DNA of 64,000 nt from Novibacillus thermophilus (lineage in GTDB: Bacteria; Bacillota; Bacilli; Thermoactinomycetales; Novibacillaceae), in the NCBI RefSeq assembly GCF_002005165.1, contig NZ_CP019699.1, positions 2,542,001-2,606,000 on the forward strand, read 5' to 3'. Shown here in pieces: positions 63,564-64,000 of this stretch; within the stretch, counting starts at the first letter, position 1, and each line of letters opens with the position of its first letter. The position numbers and the translations under genes are program-made. The notes below the pieces were generated by a model, which was given only the letters and a program-made list of their open reading frames with translations, was not told where the DNA came from and searched no databases.

Positions 63564-64000
63564 TATTTTAGTCACCACAAAATAAACTGTTACATTTTCA
63601 TATTAACAAAAAAACTTTTACTGTTATCTTGCTTTAAAGAAGGTCTTTAATGATAAAATATGTCTCAAAAAAAATAAATAAATGTACATAAGAACTATTG
63701 TGAAAATATTTATTAGTCCTTATGTACTCTTTTTAGAAAATTGAGTTACTAGAACATTATCTGTTGCCTGAATTATTCATAACCGCGTCTCAAATGTTTT
63801 AAAAACCAGTTTCAAGCCTGATTTTTGTAAGTTTTTGGTTTCCCTAGATGTTTTCTCAAATATATTACCTAATCTACTGGAAAAACAGCAGGAAGTCATA
63901 CGCTAGCTTTCATAATCGGCTGTAAAAGGGCACACTGATCCTGTGGTCAATGTGAATGCTATGAGATTGACTTTTCTAATATCATCTCATTCAACCAAGC
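63564..64000 (+). other. AT-rich region without a recognised gene
   Basis: About 440 bases to the window end. Short stop-interrupted frames on both strands, no good ribosome-binding site and no familiar residues. I see no gene, RNA or repeat here. Confidence 0.6.

Overview
The window comes from a Gram-positive Bacillota genome, most likely Bacillales. The evidence is the mtlR-mtlF-mtlD arrangement, a Bacillus-type cydABDC cluster, strong AGGAGG ribosome-binding sites with many GTG/TTG starts, lipoprotein-type solute-binding proteins, LacI/GntR/AraC regulators and FIMAH-type C-terminal domains. I cannot name the species. No rRNA, tRNA or CRISPR array is visible.

Layout. (1) 1-1976: end of a mannitol operon (mtlR 3' end, mtlF, mtlD, terminator). 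(2) 1977-8277: cytochrome bd oxidase and its assembly ABC exporter (cydA-B-D-C), all overlapping. (3) 8832-10025: a lone secreted phospholipase D-like protein. (4) 10292-24815: an AT-richer block with an AraC regulator, a peptide/nickel-type ABC importer, a TIM-barrel isomerase, a large FAD oxidoreductase, a sugar (CUT1-type) importer and a histidine phosphatase. Two genes of the CUT1 importer carry one-base homopolymer frameshifts. (5) 24923-26895: an MgtC-like protein, then decayed remains of a sensor kinase, an ABC exporter and a DUF4097-like gene. (6) 27051-39616: isomerase, Gfo/Idh dehydrogenase, a CUT1 importer, a FadR-type regulator, a second CUT1 importer and a GH38 alpha-mannosidase. 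(7) 39878-44565: a secreted GH28-like enzyme gene split by an IS256-family element, with a recoverable 8-bp target duplication. (8) 44784-63562: two adjacent units sharing near-identical LacI-type promoter/operator sequences. They hold two GH172 (DUF2961) enzymes, CUT1 transporters, an unidentified 674-residue probable glycosidase, a LacI regulator, an arabinose-5-phosphate isomerase-like SIS protein, a ribokinase-like kinase, a binding-protein gene split by a second IS (9-bp duplication), and a secreted DUF4185-like (GH183-like) protein.

The most interesting reading is that region 8 is a D-arabinan (D-arabinofuranose polymer) utilisation locus. A secreted GH183-like endo-enzyme would make oligosaccharides, CUT1 importers would take them up, cytoplasmic GH172 exo-enzymes would release D-arabinose, and the kinase and A5P isomerase would feed D-ribulose 5-phosphate to the pentose phosphate pathway. 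The GH38 alpha-mannosidase next door could act on a mannan part, as in lipoarabinomannan. This is inference from family assignments made by eye and needs profile searches and enzyme assays. The two secreted enzymes at 41.4 and 61.6 kb end in a 306-bp stretch differing at only two positions, covering the FIMAH domain and the following hairpin, which points to recent domain duplication or gene conversion.
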